Shown piece by piece: positions 47,565 through 56,299 of a stretch of 64,000 bases of DNA (positions within the stretch are counted from its first letter, which is position 1; each line of letters opens with the position of its first letter). The DNA lies in contig NZ_BOOB01000034.1 in assembly GCF_016863015.1 (NCBI RefSeq), positions 62,001 to 126,000 on the forward strand, given 5' to 3'. The position numbers and the translations under genes were made by a program. Source of the DNA: Microbispora amethystogenes. Lineage in GTDB: Bacteria; Actinomycetota; Actinomycetes; Streptosporangiales; Streptosporangiaceae. The notes below the pieces were generated by a model. That model worked only from the letters and a program-made list of their open reading frames with translations, had not been told where the DNA came from and did no database searches.

Positions 47565-48182
47565 ATGACACAGCGCAAGAGCAAGGCGGATCGGCGTCTC
47601 GACCTCATCGACGCGGCACACAGGGCGATGATCCAGCACGGCGCCGAGGGGGTCCACCTCAACCAGATCGCCGAGGAGGCGGGGCTCACCTCCGGCGCGG
47701 TGCTCTATCACTACCCCGACCTGCGCGAGCTGCTGATCGAGGCCCATCACGCCGGCATGGAGCGCTTCTACGAGCGGCGGATGAGGAAGATCAGCGGTGT
47801 CTCCGACCCGGCCGAAAAGCTGATCATCACGATCCGCTCCGGCCTGCCCGACGGCCCGGACGACGCGGGCGTGCGTCTGCTGTGCGAGCTCGGCGGCGCC
47901 GCCGGCCGCAACCGCGTCTACGCGACGCTCCTGACCACGCTGTTCGACCGGCAGGTGTCGATGTACCAGACGATCCTGGAGACGGGCGCCGCCCACGGTT
48001 TCTTCACGCTGACGCAGGACTCCGAAACCATCGCCCGCAACCTCGTCGCCCTGGAGGACGCGTACGGCTACCGGATCATCGCCCGGCACCACTCGATCGA
48101 CCCGGACAGGGCCGTCGAGCTGATCCTCGACTACGCCCGTCTGGCCACCGGCAATCCGCTCAGGCCCACCGATCGCCGCTGA
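47565..48182 (+). CDS. TetR-family regulator of the amine locus
   Basis: 205 residues from ATG 47565 (MTQRKSKADRRLDLIDAAH). The helix-turn-helix is AMIQHGAEGVHLNQIAEEAGLTSGAVLYHYPDLRELL; the rest resembles BetI-like choline/amine-responsive regulators in length and layout. A longer in-frame start lacks similarity. It sits between two leftward operons and diverges from the glycosyltransferase gene. Matching inverted repeats in its own promoter region and in that of the importer and kinase suggest it controls the whole locus, probably in response to an amine. Confidence 0.88.
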   Translation: MTQRKSKADRRLDLIDAAHRAMIQHGAEGVHLNQIAEEAGLTSGAVLYHYPDLRELLIEAHHAGMERFYERRMRKISGVSDPAEKLIITIRSGLPDGPDDAGVRLLCELGGAAGRNRVYATLLTTLFDRQVSMYQTILETGAAHGFFTLTQDSETIARNLVALEDAYGYRIIARHHSIDPDRAVELILDYARLATGNPLRPTDRR

Positions 48183-48187
48183 CCCCG

Positions 48188-49243
48188 TCATCCTGACAAG
48201 GCCACGGGGACGAGCGCGCCGTCGTCGGCGTCCCACGAGACGGCGACCTCGGCTCCGGCCTCCACCCTGGCCCGCCCCTGCGTGGCCGCGAGCACGTTGC
48301 GGTCACGACCGGCCACACTCAGCGCCACATGGGAGACACCGCCGTAGAAGCTGACGTCGACGACCCTGCCCCGCAGCACCCCCTGGTCGGCCGTGACCGG
48401 GCCGAGGCGGATCCGCTCCGGCCGTACGGCGAGCATCGCCGTCCCGCCCTCCACGGGCCCCGCGGGCGCGGGGAGCACACCCAGCCCGTCCACGTCCAGA
48501 CCCTTGCCGGTCAGCCTGCCGGTGAACAGGTTGTTGGCCCCGATGAAGCCGGCCACGAACGTCGTGCGCGGCCGTTCGTAGAGGTCCGCGGGGGCGTCCA
48601 CCTGCTCGACCCGGCCGCCGTTCATCACCGCGATCCGGTCGGCGAGCGACATGGCCTCCTCCTGGTCGTGGGTGACCACGACGAACGTGATGCCGACCTC
48701 GTGCTGCAGCCGCTTGAGTTCGAGCTGCATCTCCGAGCGGACCTTCTTGTCCAGGGCGCTCAGCGGCTCGTCGAGCAGCAGCAGCCGGGGACGCTTGACG
48801 ACGGCCCTGGCCAGGGCGACCCGCTGGCGCTGCCCGCCCGACAGCTCGTGCGGCCTGCGGCGAGCCTGCGCGGCCAGACCCACGGTCTCCAGGACCGCGC
48901 CGACCCGCTCCCGGATCTCCGCCCGGGGCAGCCGCTCCCGCTCCAGGCCGTACGCCACGTTCTTCTCCACGCTCATGTGCGGAAAGAGGGCGTACGACTG
49001 GAACATGAGGTTGACCGGGCGGCGGTGCGCGGGAGTCGCGAGCAGATCGGCCCCGTCGAGGAGCACCGCACCGGCGTCGGGCTGTTCGAACCCGGCGAGG
49101 ATCCGCAGCAGAGTGGTCTTGCCGCAGCCGGACGGCCCCAGCAGGGCGAAGAACTCGCCCTGCCGGATCTCGAGGACGACCGAGTCGAGCGCGGTCACCT
49201 CGCCGAACCGGCGGCTCACACCGTTGATGGAGATGAGGGTCAT
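48188..49243 (-). CDS. potA: Spermidine/putrescine-type ABC transporter, ATP-binding protein
   Basis: 351 residues. Walker A GPSGCGKTT is near residue 36, the signature LSGGQRQRVALARAVV follows, Walker B is LLLLDEPLSALD, and the C-terminal TOBE domain is about 100 residues. PotA-like subunits drive uptake of polyamines and related cations. ATG at 49243 overlaps the permease stop by four bases (ATGA); the longer reading upstream is another frame of the permease. It ends 5 bases from the convergent TetR stop. Confidence 0.93.
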   Translation of the reverse strand: MTLISINGVSRRFGEVTALDSVVLEIRQGEFFALLGPSGCGKTTLLRILAGFEQPDAGAVLLDGADLLATPAHRRPVNLMFQSYALFPHMSVEKNVAYGLERERLPRAEIRERVGAVLETVGLAAQARRRPHELSGGQRQRVALARAVVKRPRLLLLDEPLSALDKKVRSEMQLELKRLQHEVGITFVVVTHDQEEAMSLADRIAVMNGGRVEQVDAPADLYERPRTTFVAGFIGANNLFTGRLTGKGLDVDGLGVLPAPAGPVEGGTAMLAVRPERIRLGPVTADQGVLRGRVVDVSFYGGVSHVALSVAGRDRNVLAATQGRARVEAGAEVAVSWDADDGALVPVALSG

Positions 49244-50013
49244 TTCAGGGCCTCGGTCAGCCTGGTCAGGCGCTGCGCGACGATCACGACGGTGAAGCTC
49301 ACCGCGAGCAGCAGCGTCGCCAGCGCGTTGATCTCGGGGGTCACGCCGAACCGCACCATGGAGTAGATGACGATCGGCAGGGTCGGCTCGGACGGAGCCG
49401 CGGTGAAGAACGCGATCACGAACTCGTCCAGTGAGAGCGTGAAGGCGAGCAGCGCGCCCGCGACGATGCCCGGGGCGAGCGTGGGCAGGGTGACCTTGAC
49501 GAACGTGGTCAGCGGGGTCGCGCCGAGGTCCCGGGACGCCTCCTCCAGCGACGTGTCCATGCCACCGAGCCTGGCCCGGACGACGGCCGCGACGAAGGCC
49601 ATGCCGAAGACGGTGTGCGCGATCAGCACGGAGTGCAGCCCGAGCGTCAGCTTGACCGCGGAGTAGAACGCCAGCAGCCCGATCGCGATGACGAGGTCGG
49701 GCAGGATCGCGGGCAGCGTCGAGAGCGCGTCGAGCAGCCGCGAGCGGGTGTGGCGGGCCAGCCCGACCGCGAGCAGCGTGCCGAGCACCGTGGACAGCGC
49801 CGTCGAGCCGAGAGCGACGATCAGCGTGTTGACCAGCCCGGTGCGGATCGACGCGTTGCCCGCCAGCGTGCCGTACCAGTCGAGGGAGAAGCCACCCCAC
49901 GAGTAGGGCGACCTGTTCCGGTTGAACGACATCACGACGAGCACGACGATCGGCGCGTACAGGAACAGATAGGTCAGCCAGAAGGGCAGCCGGAGCCAGC
50001 CGTGTCTACGCAC
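49240..50013 (-). CDS. potC: ABC transporter permease, PotC-like
   Basis: 257 residues with about six membrane helices and the EAA loop LEEASRDLGATPLTTFVKVTLPTL. The N-terminus is RLPFWLTYLFLYAPIVVLVVMSFN. PotC pairs with PotB to form the channel of a polyamine importer. GTG at 50013 overlaps the potB-like stop by 8 bases, and its own stop overlaps potA, so the genes are tightly coupled. Confidence 0.93.
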   Translation of the reverse strand: MRRHGWLRLPFWLTYLFLYAPIVVLVVMSFNRNRSPYSWGGFSLDWYGTLAGNASIRTGLVNTLIVALGSTALSTVLGTLLAVGLARHTRSRLLDALSTLPAILPDLVIAIGLLAFYSAVKLTLGLHSVLIAHTVFGMAFVAAVVRARLGGMDTSLEEASRDLGATPLTTFVKVTLPTLAPGIVAGALLAFTLSLDEFVIAFFTAAPSEPTLPIVIYSMVRFGVTPEINALATLLLAVSFTVVIVAQRLTRLTEALK

Positions 50014-50872
50014 CGCGTCCCGCCCTCCGCGCGGCCCACGCCTGGGCGAACAGGAGCAGCACGAGCACGGCGATCACGGCCAGCGCGAGCACCGACCCGA
50101 ACGGCCAGTCGCGGGCCTTGAGGAACTGGTCGCGGATGAGGTTGCCGACCATGATCCGGCGTCCGCCGCCGAGCAGCTCAGGAATGACGAAGTTGCCCAG
50201 GCTCGGCACGAACACGAACACGCATCCGGTCAGCACGCCGGGCAGCGACAGCGGGAGCGTCACCGACCAGAACGTCCTGGCCGGCCGCGCGCCGAGGTTC
50301 GCCGAGGCCTCCCGCAGTTGCGGGTCCAGCCGCTCCACGGCGGAGTACAGCGGGAGGATCATCAGCGGGAGATAGGCGTAGAGCAGCCCGGCGACGATGG
50401 CGCCGTCCGTGTAGAGCAGCTCCACCGGCCGCAGGCCGAGCGCCTTCAGCCCGGAGTTCACCGGCCCCTCGGAGTTGAGCAGCACGATCCAGGCGTACGT
50501 GCGGATGAGGAAGTTCGTCCAGAACGGCAGCACGACCGCCACCAGGGCGACGACCTTCCACCGGGCGGGCAGCCTCGCGATCAGGTACGCCGTCGGATAC
50601 CCGAGCAGCAGGGCGAGCAGCGTCGTGATCGCCGCGAGCTTCACCGACCCGACCACCACGTCGAGGTAGAGCGGGTCGGCGAGGCGGGTGAAGTTCTCCC
50701 CGGTCGGCTCGTAGACCACTCCCCCGAACCGGCCCCGGCGGAACACGGTGTAGCTCAGCACCAGCGCCAGCGGGACCAGCAGGAAGACGGTCAGGAAGCC
50801 GAACCCGGGCCCCATCGTCGCGAGGCGGCCGGCCGCCTTCCCGAGGACGCGGGCGGGCTGTCGAACCGTCAT
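50006..50872 (-). CDS. potB: ABC transporter permease, PotB-like
   Basis: 288 residues from ATG 50872, which overlaps the binding-protein stop by four bases (ATGA). Six helices are visible, with FLTVFLLVPLALVLSYTVFRRG at the start and the EAA loop LREASANLGARPARTFWSVTLPLSLPG. The region between helices 1 and 2 (GGVVYEPTGENFTRLADPLYLDV) is typical of PotB. Confidence 0.93.
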   Translation of the reverse strand: MTVRQPARVLGKAAGRLATMGPGFGFLTVFLLVPLALVLSYTVFRRGRFGGVVYEPTGENFTRLADPLYLDVVVGSVKLAAITTLLALLLGYPTAYLIARLPARWKVVALVAVVLPFWTNFLIRTYAWIVLLNSEGPVNSGLKALGLRPVELLYTDGAIVAGLLYAYLPLMILPLYSAVERLDPQLREASANLGARPARTFWSVTLPLSLPGVLTGCVFVFVPSLGNFVIPELLGGGRRIMVGNLIRDQFLKARDWPFGSVLALAVIAVLVLLLFAQAWAARRAGRGA

Positions 50873-51960
50873 TGCGCCGCCGAGACCTCGGTGGACAGGC
50901 GCGTGTACGCGGTGGACGCCTCGCCCAGGTCGACCAGGCTCTCCCCCTTGAGCAGCTCGGACGGCGGCTCCGCCAGCGCCGGGTAGCTCTTGAGCAGTGC
51001 CGGGTCGACCTTGTCCATGGCCGCCTTGTTGGGGATCCGGTAGAGGATGTTCGCGGGCACCCAGCCGTGGTTCTCGGGGTCGAGGATGTAGTTGACGAAG
51101 GCGTGCGCCGCCTCCTTGTTCTTGGAACTCTTGAGGATCACCATCGTGTCCGCCCAGAGGTCGCTGCCCTCCTTCGGCACCACGAACTCGATGTTCTTCT
51201 CCGCCGTCGGGCACCAGCCGTCCCACGCCTCGACCAGCACGGCCTCGCCGGACTTGAGCCGGTCGCCGAACGTGGTGTCGTCGTAGGCCAGCAGGTCGGG
51301 CTTGACCTTCAGCAGCATCGCCTTGGCCTTGTCGAGCGTGGCCTGGTCGGTGGTGTTGACCGAGGCGCCGAGCAGCTTGAGGGCGGGCAGCGCCAGCCAC
51401 CGCTCGGTGGTCATCATCGTGATCTTCTTCTTGAGCTCGGGGGCCGGGTTGAGCAGGTCGTTCCAGCTCGTCGGCGGAGTCTTCACCAGGTCGCTGCGGT
51501 AGCACAGCCCCGTGGTGCCCCAGGTGTACGGGACGGAGTAGGCGTTGCCCTTGTCGTAGGCGAGCTGCGACGCCTCGGGGTAGAGGTTCTTCAGGTTCGG
51601 GACCAGCTCGCGGTGGATGGGCTCCAGCAGGCCCTGCGCGTTGAGCGCCTGCGCGTACTGACCGGACACGAACGCCACGTCGATGCCGCTGTCGCCGCCG
51701 GCGGTCAGCTTGGCCACGATCGTCTCGTTCGTGTCGTGGATGGCGACCTTGGTGTCGAAGCCGAGCGTGGCCTTCACCCGCTGTGGCAGATCCTTCGGGC
51801 TGTAACCCTCCCAGATCGAGATCGTCAGGCTCTGCCTGGACAGGTCCGCGCCGGCGTCGAGCGCCGCGGGCGCGGAGTCGGTCACCGCGCCGCCGCCGCA
51901 GGCGGTCAGCGCGGATGCAAGACAGGCAGAGGCCACGACGACGGGCACGCGACGTGTCAT
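50869..51960 (-). CDS. potD: Polyamine-type substrate-binding lipoprotein, PotD-like
   Basis: 363 residues. A lipoprotein signal, VVVASACLASALTAC, ends at Cys20 for lipid anchoring. The mature part follows the PotD/PotF pattern: SLTISIWEGYSPKDLPQRVKA, then VAFVSGQYAQALNAQGLLEPI and YSVPYTWGTTGLCYRSDLV. It is the first gene of the potDBCA operon and would set its specificity. Binding-site residues cannot be checked without a structure, so putrescine, spermidine or another cation are all possible. Confidence 0.92.
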   Translation of the reverse strand: MTRRVPVVVASACLASALTACGGGAVTDSAPAALDAGADLSRQSLTISIWEGYSPKDLPQRVKATLGFDTKVAIHDTNETIVAKLTAGGDSGIDVAFVSGQYAQALNAQGLLEPIHRELVPNLKNLYPEASQLAYDKGNAYSVPYTWGTTGLCYRSDLVKTPPTSWNDLLNPAPELKKKITMMTTERWLALPALKLLGASVNTTDQATLDKAKAMLLKVKPDLLAYDDTTFGDRLKSGEAVLVEAWDGWCPTAEKNIEFVVPKEGSDLWADTMVILKSSKNKEAAHAFVNYILDPENHGWVPANILYRIPNKAAMDKVDPALLKSYPALAEPPSELLKGESLVDLGEASTAYTRLSTEVSAAQ

Positions 51961-52060
51961 GGGGGACTCCCTTGCGTGAGGATGGCGGCCAGTGTTGCAG
52001 GACGGCTCAACCTAGACAAGACTTTGGCCATCACGTCTACCTTCGCTTTTTGTCGGCTTG

Positions 52061-52076
52061 TTGAATCCACATTCAG
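52061..52076. promoter_or_regulatory. Shared operator candidate, copy 2 (TTGAA-N6-TTCAG)
   Basis: TTGAATCCACATTCAG contains the perfect inner repeat TGAAT-CCAC-ATTCA. It shares TTGAA-N6-TTCA with the site at 47469-47484. It sits 8 bases before the kinase start, overlapping its ribosome-binding site, and 100 bases before the importer operon, so one bound dimer could affect both. Confidence 0.5.
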
Positions 52077-52084
52077 GAGATCGA

Positions 52085-53173
52085 GTGGAAGGCTCTCGTT
52101 GGCCTCGGGTCACCGAGGAGCCGGACGGCGCCCTCGCGCTGGAGATCGGCGACGGGGTCACCGGGTGCGTCCTGCGCGATCTGGCCGGTGGAACCGCTCC
52201 GCCGCCCTTCTCGGTGCGTGCGCTGCGGCCGCTGCCGCCGGTGCCGCCCGGAGAGCGGCCGATCACGGTGGACCAGACCAACCACTCCGTGATCGCGGGC
52301 GAGACCGTGGTGGTCAAGTGGTTCCCCCGGCCCTCGCGGGCCCCGCACCCGGCGCCCGGCCTGCTCGCCCATCTGGCGGGTTTCGCCCGTACGGCCACGC
52401 CGTACGCCGCGGTCTACTGGGAGGACGCGCTGGTCGCCCTGGTGACCGCGTACCTGCCGGAGGCGCGGGACGGCTGGGAGTGGTGCGTCGACGAGGCGGA
52501 GGCGGGCCGCACGGACTTCGCCGCCGACATCGGCTCCCTGGCCGCCGAACTGCACCTCGCGATGGCCGCCCCGTCCGGGGTCTTCCCCGACCCCGTACGG
52601 CTGTCGCCACCGGGCTCCGGTGCCTGGCGCGAGCGGGCGGAGGAGGCGCTGCGCGAGGCGCTGGCGCTGACGGACGGCGAGGACGGCGTCTGGCTGGCGG
52701 GGCGGGCCGAGACTCTGCGGCGCGAACTGGAGCCCCTCGCGTCGCCGGCCGCCACGCCGCTGATCCGCGTCCACGGCGACCTGCACGTCGGGCAGATCCT
52801 GCGGTGGCGGGACGGCTACGCGGTGGTCGACTTCGACGGCAACCCGACCGTGGCGGGCGCCGATCCCTACCAGCCGGCCGCCCGCGACCTCGCGCAGCTC
52901 ACCACGAGCGTGGACCACGCGGCGCAGGTGGCGGTCAGGCGCAGGTCCGCCGGCCCCGCCGCGACGGCCGCCTGGGCCGTCTCCGCGCGGCGGAGACTTC
53001 GGACGGCCTACACGCGGACGCTGACGGAGGCCGGACGGTCCGGCCTGCTCGACCCGACGCTGCTACGGCCGTTCGAGGTGGAGCAGGAGTGCCGGGAGCT
53101 CATCTACGCCGCCCGGCACCTGCCCCGCTGGCGGTACGCCCCGATGGGCGTGCTGCGGTCCTGGTTCGGATGA
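52085..53173 (+). CDS. Glucosamine-kinase-like phosphotransferase (actinobacterial GlcNK/maltokinase family)
   Basis: 362 residues from GTG 52085 with AGGAGA upstream. The catalytic loop HGDLHVGQILR is at 230-240 and the metal motif DFDGNP at 249-254, in the aminoglycoside phosphotransferase fold. The family includes actinobacterial maltokinases and glucosamine kinases, which use ATP to phosphorylate maltose at O1 or glucosamine at O6. The HVGQI and DFDGNP signatures favour the glucosamine group. A SIS-domain gene follows 46 bases later. The substrate is an inference. Confidence 0.8.
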   Translation: MEGSRWPRVTEEPDGALALEIGDGVTGCVLRDLAGGTAPPPFSVRALRPLPPVPPGERPITVDQTNHSVIAGETVVVKWFPRPSRAPHPAPGLLAHLAGFARTATPYAAVYWEDALVALVTAYLPEARDGWEWCVDEAEAGRTDFAADIGSLAAELHLAMAAPSGVFPDPVRLSPPGSGAWRERAEEALREALALTDGEDGVWLAGRAETLRRELEPLASPAATPLIRVHGDLHVGQILRWRDGYAVVDFDGNPTVAGADPYQPAARDLAQLTTSVDHAAQVAVRRRSAGPAATAAWAVSARRRLRTAYTRTLTEAGRSGLLDPTLLRPFEVEQECRELIYAARHLPRWRYAPMGVLRSWFG

Positions 53174-53219
53174 GCGGTCCGCGTGCGCGGCTCCCGCGAA
53201 GAGAGGGTGGAGACAGACG

Positions 53220-54167
53220 GTGAACTCGACGCTGTTCGGGGAAGACCTGGAGGCCAAGCCGGCCGCGCTGGAGGCGCTGGCCCGGCAGCTGGACGCCGGT
53301 GACCCGTTCGAGGGGCTGGCACGACGGTTCGACCGGATGGTCTTCCTCGGCATGGGCAGCTCCCGCTATGCGGCGGGGGTGGCGGCCGGGCGGCTGCGGG
53401 CGGCCGGGGTGGACGCGGTCGCCGAGTACGCCTCCGCCGCGCGCGGCACCCCGCCCGGCCCACGGACGGCCGCCGTCGTCGTCTCGGCCTCGGGCGGCAG
53501 CCGGGAGACCCTCGACGCCCTGGCCCGGCACGCGGGCAGGTCGTTCGTCGTGGCGCTGACCAACCGGCCCGGCTCCCCGGTGACCGAGGGCGCCGACCTG
53601 GTCGTGCCGATGCTCGCGGGCGAGGAGCGGGGCGGCGTCGCCTGCCGGACCTTCCAGCACACGCTCGCCCTCCTGCTCACGCTCGCCGAGGGCTCCGTGG
53701 CCGTGGCGGGCCTCGTACGGCGGGCCGCGGAGGCCACCGCCGACCTCCTGGAACGGCGGCCGGAGTGGCTCGCGGACGCCGTGGCGCTGCTCGACGGGCC
53801 GCACGGCGTCTACACGATCGCCCCCGCCGAGCGGCTGTCGTCGGCCGAGCAGTCGGCGCTGATGTTCCGCGAGGGCCCGCGCCGCCAGGCCGACGCGTGC
53901 GAGACGGGCGACTGGGCGCACGTGGACGTCTACCTCACCAAGACCTGCGACTACCGGGCCGTCCTGTTCCCCGGCTCTCGGTACGACGACCAGGCGATGG
54001 AGTGGATCAGACAGCGTGGATCGCGGGTGCTCACGGTCGGCGGCGAGGCCGAGGGCCAGGCGGCGGCGGTGCGCTACCGGCACGACGACGACCCGGACGT
54101 GACCCTCCTCACCGAGACGCTGGTGCCCGAACTCGTCGCCGCGGCGCTCTGGCGCGGGACGGCCTGA
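53220..54167 (+). CDS. SIS-domain protein (glucosamine-6-phosphate deaminase/isomerase-like)
   Basis: 315 residues with two SIS domains like the isomerase half of GlmS. The first has FLGMGSSRYAAGVAAGRLRA and VVVSASGGSRETLDAL; the second has YTIAPAERLSSAEQSALMFREGPRR. There is no glutaminase domain. Such proteins isomerise or deaminate amino-sugar phosphates or related amine adducts. GTG at 53220 has GGAG upstream. It follows the kinase-like gene in one operon; kinase then deaminase would move an amino sugar into glycolysis. Confidence 0.87.
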   Translation: MNSTLFGEDLEAKPAALEALARQLDAGDPFEGLARRFDRMVFLGMGSSRYAAGVAAGRLRAAGVDAVAEYASAARGTPPGPRTAAVVVSASGGSRETLDALARHAGRSFVVALTNRPGSPVTEGADLVVPMLAGEERGGVACRTFQHTLALLLTLAEGSVAVAGLVRRAAEATADLLERRPEWLADAVALLDGPHGVYTIAPAERLSSAEQSALMFREGPRRQADACETGDWAHVDVYLTKTCDYRAVLFPGSRYDDQAMEWIRQRGSRVLTVGGEAEGQAAAVRYRHDDDPDVTLLTETLVPELVAAALWRGTA

Positions 54168-54292
54168 GGGTCACCGTACGGACGACAGCGCGCCCGATCC
54201 CCCGGATTACATCCGGGAGGTGACGTTTTTGCTCCGGTGACAACCGCCCTTTCGGGTGAGACCTTGAGTCAGGGCGGATTCAAGGGGGCGTC

Positions 54293-56299
54293 ATGAGGGC
54301 CTGGTCGGTACCGGGCTACCGGGAGGTGCGGGAGCTCGGCGCGGGCGGCGCCGGGCGGGTCGTGCTGGCGACCTACACGACCACCGGCGCCTACGTCGCG
54401 ATCAAGTATCTGCGCGAGGAACTGCGCCGCGATCCGCGCTTCCTGGCCGGGTTCCGGCACGAGGCCCGGGTCATGGTGGAGCTGAACGACCCCAACGTCG
54501 TGCGCCTGTACGAGTACGTCGAGGCGCGTGACGGCGCGGCGATCGTCATGGAACTCGTCGACGGCGTCTCCCTGCGCAAGATCCTCGCCGAGCACGGCTC
54601 GACCAGTCCCGAGGCCGCACTGGTCGTGCTGAAGGGCTCGCTGGCGGGCCTGTCGGCCGCGCACGCCGCGGGCATCGTCCACCGGGACTACAAGCCGGAG
54701 AACGTGCTGGTCCAGGCCGACGGCGCGAGCAAGCTGTCGGACTTCGGCATCGCGACGCCGAGCGGGACGCCGGAGGCCCCGGCCGGCACACCGCCGTACA
54801 TGGCGCCCGAGCAGTGGTACGGCGGGCCCGCAGGGCCGGCCACCGACGTCTACGCCGCCACCTGCGTGTTCTACGAGTGCCTGACCGGGCGCCGGCCATA
54901 CCGCGCGCAGGACATGGCGGTGCTGCGCATGCTGCACCGCAGCGCGCCCGTCCCGGCCGGGGACGTGCCGGCCCCGGTGCGGACCCTGGTCGCGCGGGGC
55001 ATGGCCAAGAACCCGGCCGACCGGCCGCCGACCGCCCGGGCCTTCGTCGCCGACCTGGAGACCGCGGCGACCTCGGCCTACGGCCCCGACTGGGAGCAGC
55101 GGGGCCGCCGTCACCTGGCGGAACTGGCCACCCTGCTCGCGCTGACGTTCCCCCTGGCCACTCCGGCGGTGCCGGTCGAGGTGTCCACGTCGCTCGCCCG
55201 GACCGTGCTCGCCGAACGGCTCACCCGCTTCGCCCCGCGCTTCGCCCTCGGCGCGGTCGTGCTGGCGGCCCTGGTGACCGCGGGGGTGGTCGCCGCCAAC
55301 CGGCAGATGCCGGTCGCGCAGGGCACCCTGCTCACGCCGCCGCCGCACAGCCGTCCCGCCGTGCCGCCTCCGGACACGGCCGGACCGGTCCCAGCGGGCT
55401 CCACCACCGCCGACTCCACCACCGGGGACCCCACCACCGCGGATCCCACCACCGGAGGCTCCGCCACCGAGGACGCCGGCGGCGCGGCCGCAGGCGGCAC
55501 GGACGGCGACACCGGCGGCGTCACCGGCGCGGGCGGGGGACCTGTCCCCTCCCACATGGGCGCGACGAGGTCTCCGAGCCATGGGCCGTCGTCCAGCCCC
55601 GCCCCGCCGCGGGTGACCGGCCTCGGCATCACGTCGTTCGACGGCCAGGCGGTGACGGTCGAGGTGCGGGCGAGCACGACCGGGCGGGTGCTGCTCACCG
55701 CGCGGTTCGCCTCCGGGCCGTCGCCCGCCGCGCTCGTCGCCGCTCCGCCGCAGACGATCGCGCTGCGGGGCGCGACCTCCTACCGGATGGGTTTCCAGCA
55801 GCCCTTCCCCTCCCCCGCGTGCGGGACGACCGTGCACCGCAGGGTCGAGGTGTCCACGGTCCCGGCCGCGCAGGAGGGCGACCGCACACGCGTGCAGACC
55901 AGGACCGTCACCGGCCCCCGGTGCCCCAAGCCGGACGCGTCTCCGCCAGTCCCCGGCAACAGCCCCGGCCCGCGCGAGAGCCCCGAACCGGCCGGAACCC
56001 CCGGCGTGCCCAGGACTCCGAAAGCGCCGACTCCCGCCCCGCCGAAGACTCCCGATCCCCCCAGGACACCCGATTCGCCCAGGACACCCGAACCGCAGCA
56101 GACTCCCGAAGCGCCGCAGAGTCCCGACAGGCCGCGCACTCCGGACACACCACAGAGCGCGCCTCAAAGCGCGCCGCAGAGTGCGTCACAGGACGCGCCG
56201 CAGGGTGAGTCGCAGGGTGTGACGCGGAGTCCCGTGCCGCCCGGAAGCGCGGCGCCGGCGGACCCCACACGGTCGGCTGGTTTTCGCCTGGACCGGTGA
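54293..56299 (+). CDS. Membrane Ser/Thr protein kinase with extracellular Pro/Thr-rich tail
   Basis: 668 residues. Kinase domain about 9-255: glycine-rich loop GAGGAGRVV, Lys38, catalytic HRDYKPEN with Asp132 (Tyr replaces the usual Leu after HRD), DFG at 150-152, APE at 171-173. The activation loop is short. A single helix at about 316-336 (FALGAVVLAALVTAGVVAA) places about 330 residues outside: a Thr/Pro-rich spacer, a small folded part with TGLGITSFDGQAVTVEVRAS, and a long Pro-rich end. ATG at 54293 has AAGGGGGC. The signal it senses is unknown. Confidence 0.9.
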   Translation: MRAWSVPGYREVRELGAGGAGRVVLATYTTTGAYVAIKYLREELRRDPRFLAGFRHEARVMVELNDPNVVRLYEYVEARDGAAIVMELVDGVSLRKILAEHGSTSPEAALVVLKGSLAGLSAAHAAGIVHRDYKPENVLVQADGASKLSDFGIATPSGTPEAPAGTPPYMAPEQWYGGPAGPATDVYAATCVFYECLTGRRPYRAQDMAVLRMLHRSAPVPAGDVPAPVRTLVARGMAKNPADRPPTARAFVADLETAATSAYGPDWEQRGRRHLAELATLLALTFPLATPAVPVEVSTSLARTVLAERLTRFAPRFALGAVVLAALVTAGVVAANRQMPVAQGTLLTPPPHSRPAVPPPDTAGPVPAGSTTADSTTGDPTTADPTTGGSATEDAGGAAAGGTDGDTGGVTGAGGGPVPSHMGATRSPSHGPSSSPAPPRVTGLGITSFDGQAVTVEVRASTTGRVLLTARFASGPSPAALVAAPPQTIALRGATSYRMGFQQPFPSPACGTTVHRRVEVSTVPAAQEGDRTRVQTRTVTGPRCPKPDASPPVPGNSPGPRESPEPAGTPGVPRTPKAPTPAPPKTPDPPRTPDSPRTPEPQQTPEAPQSPDRPRTPDTPQSAPQSAPQSASQDAPQGESQGVTRSPVPPGSAAPADPTRSAGFRLDR

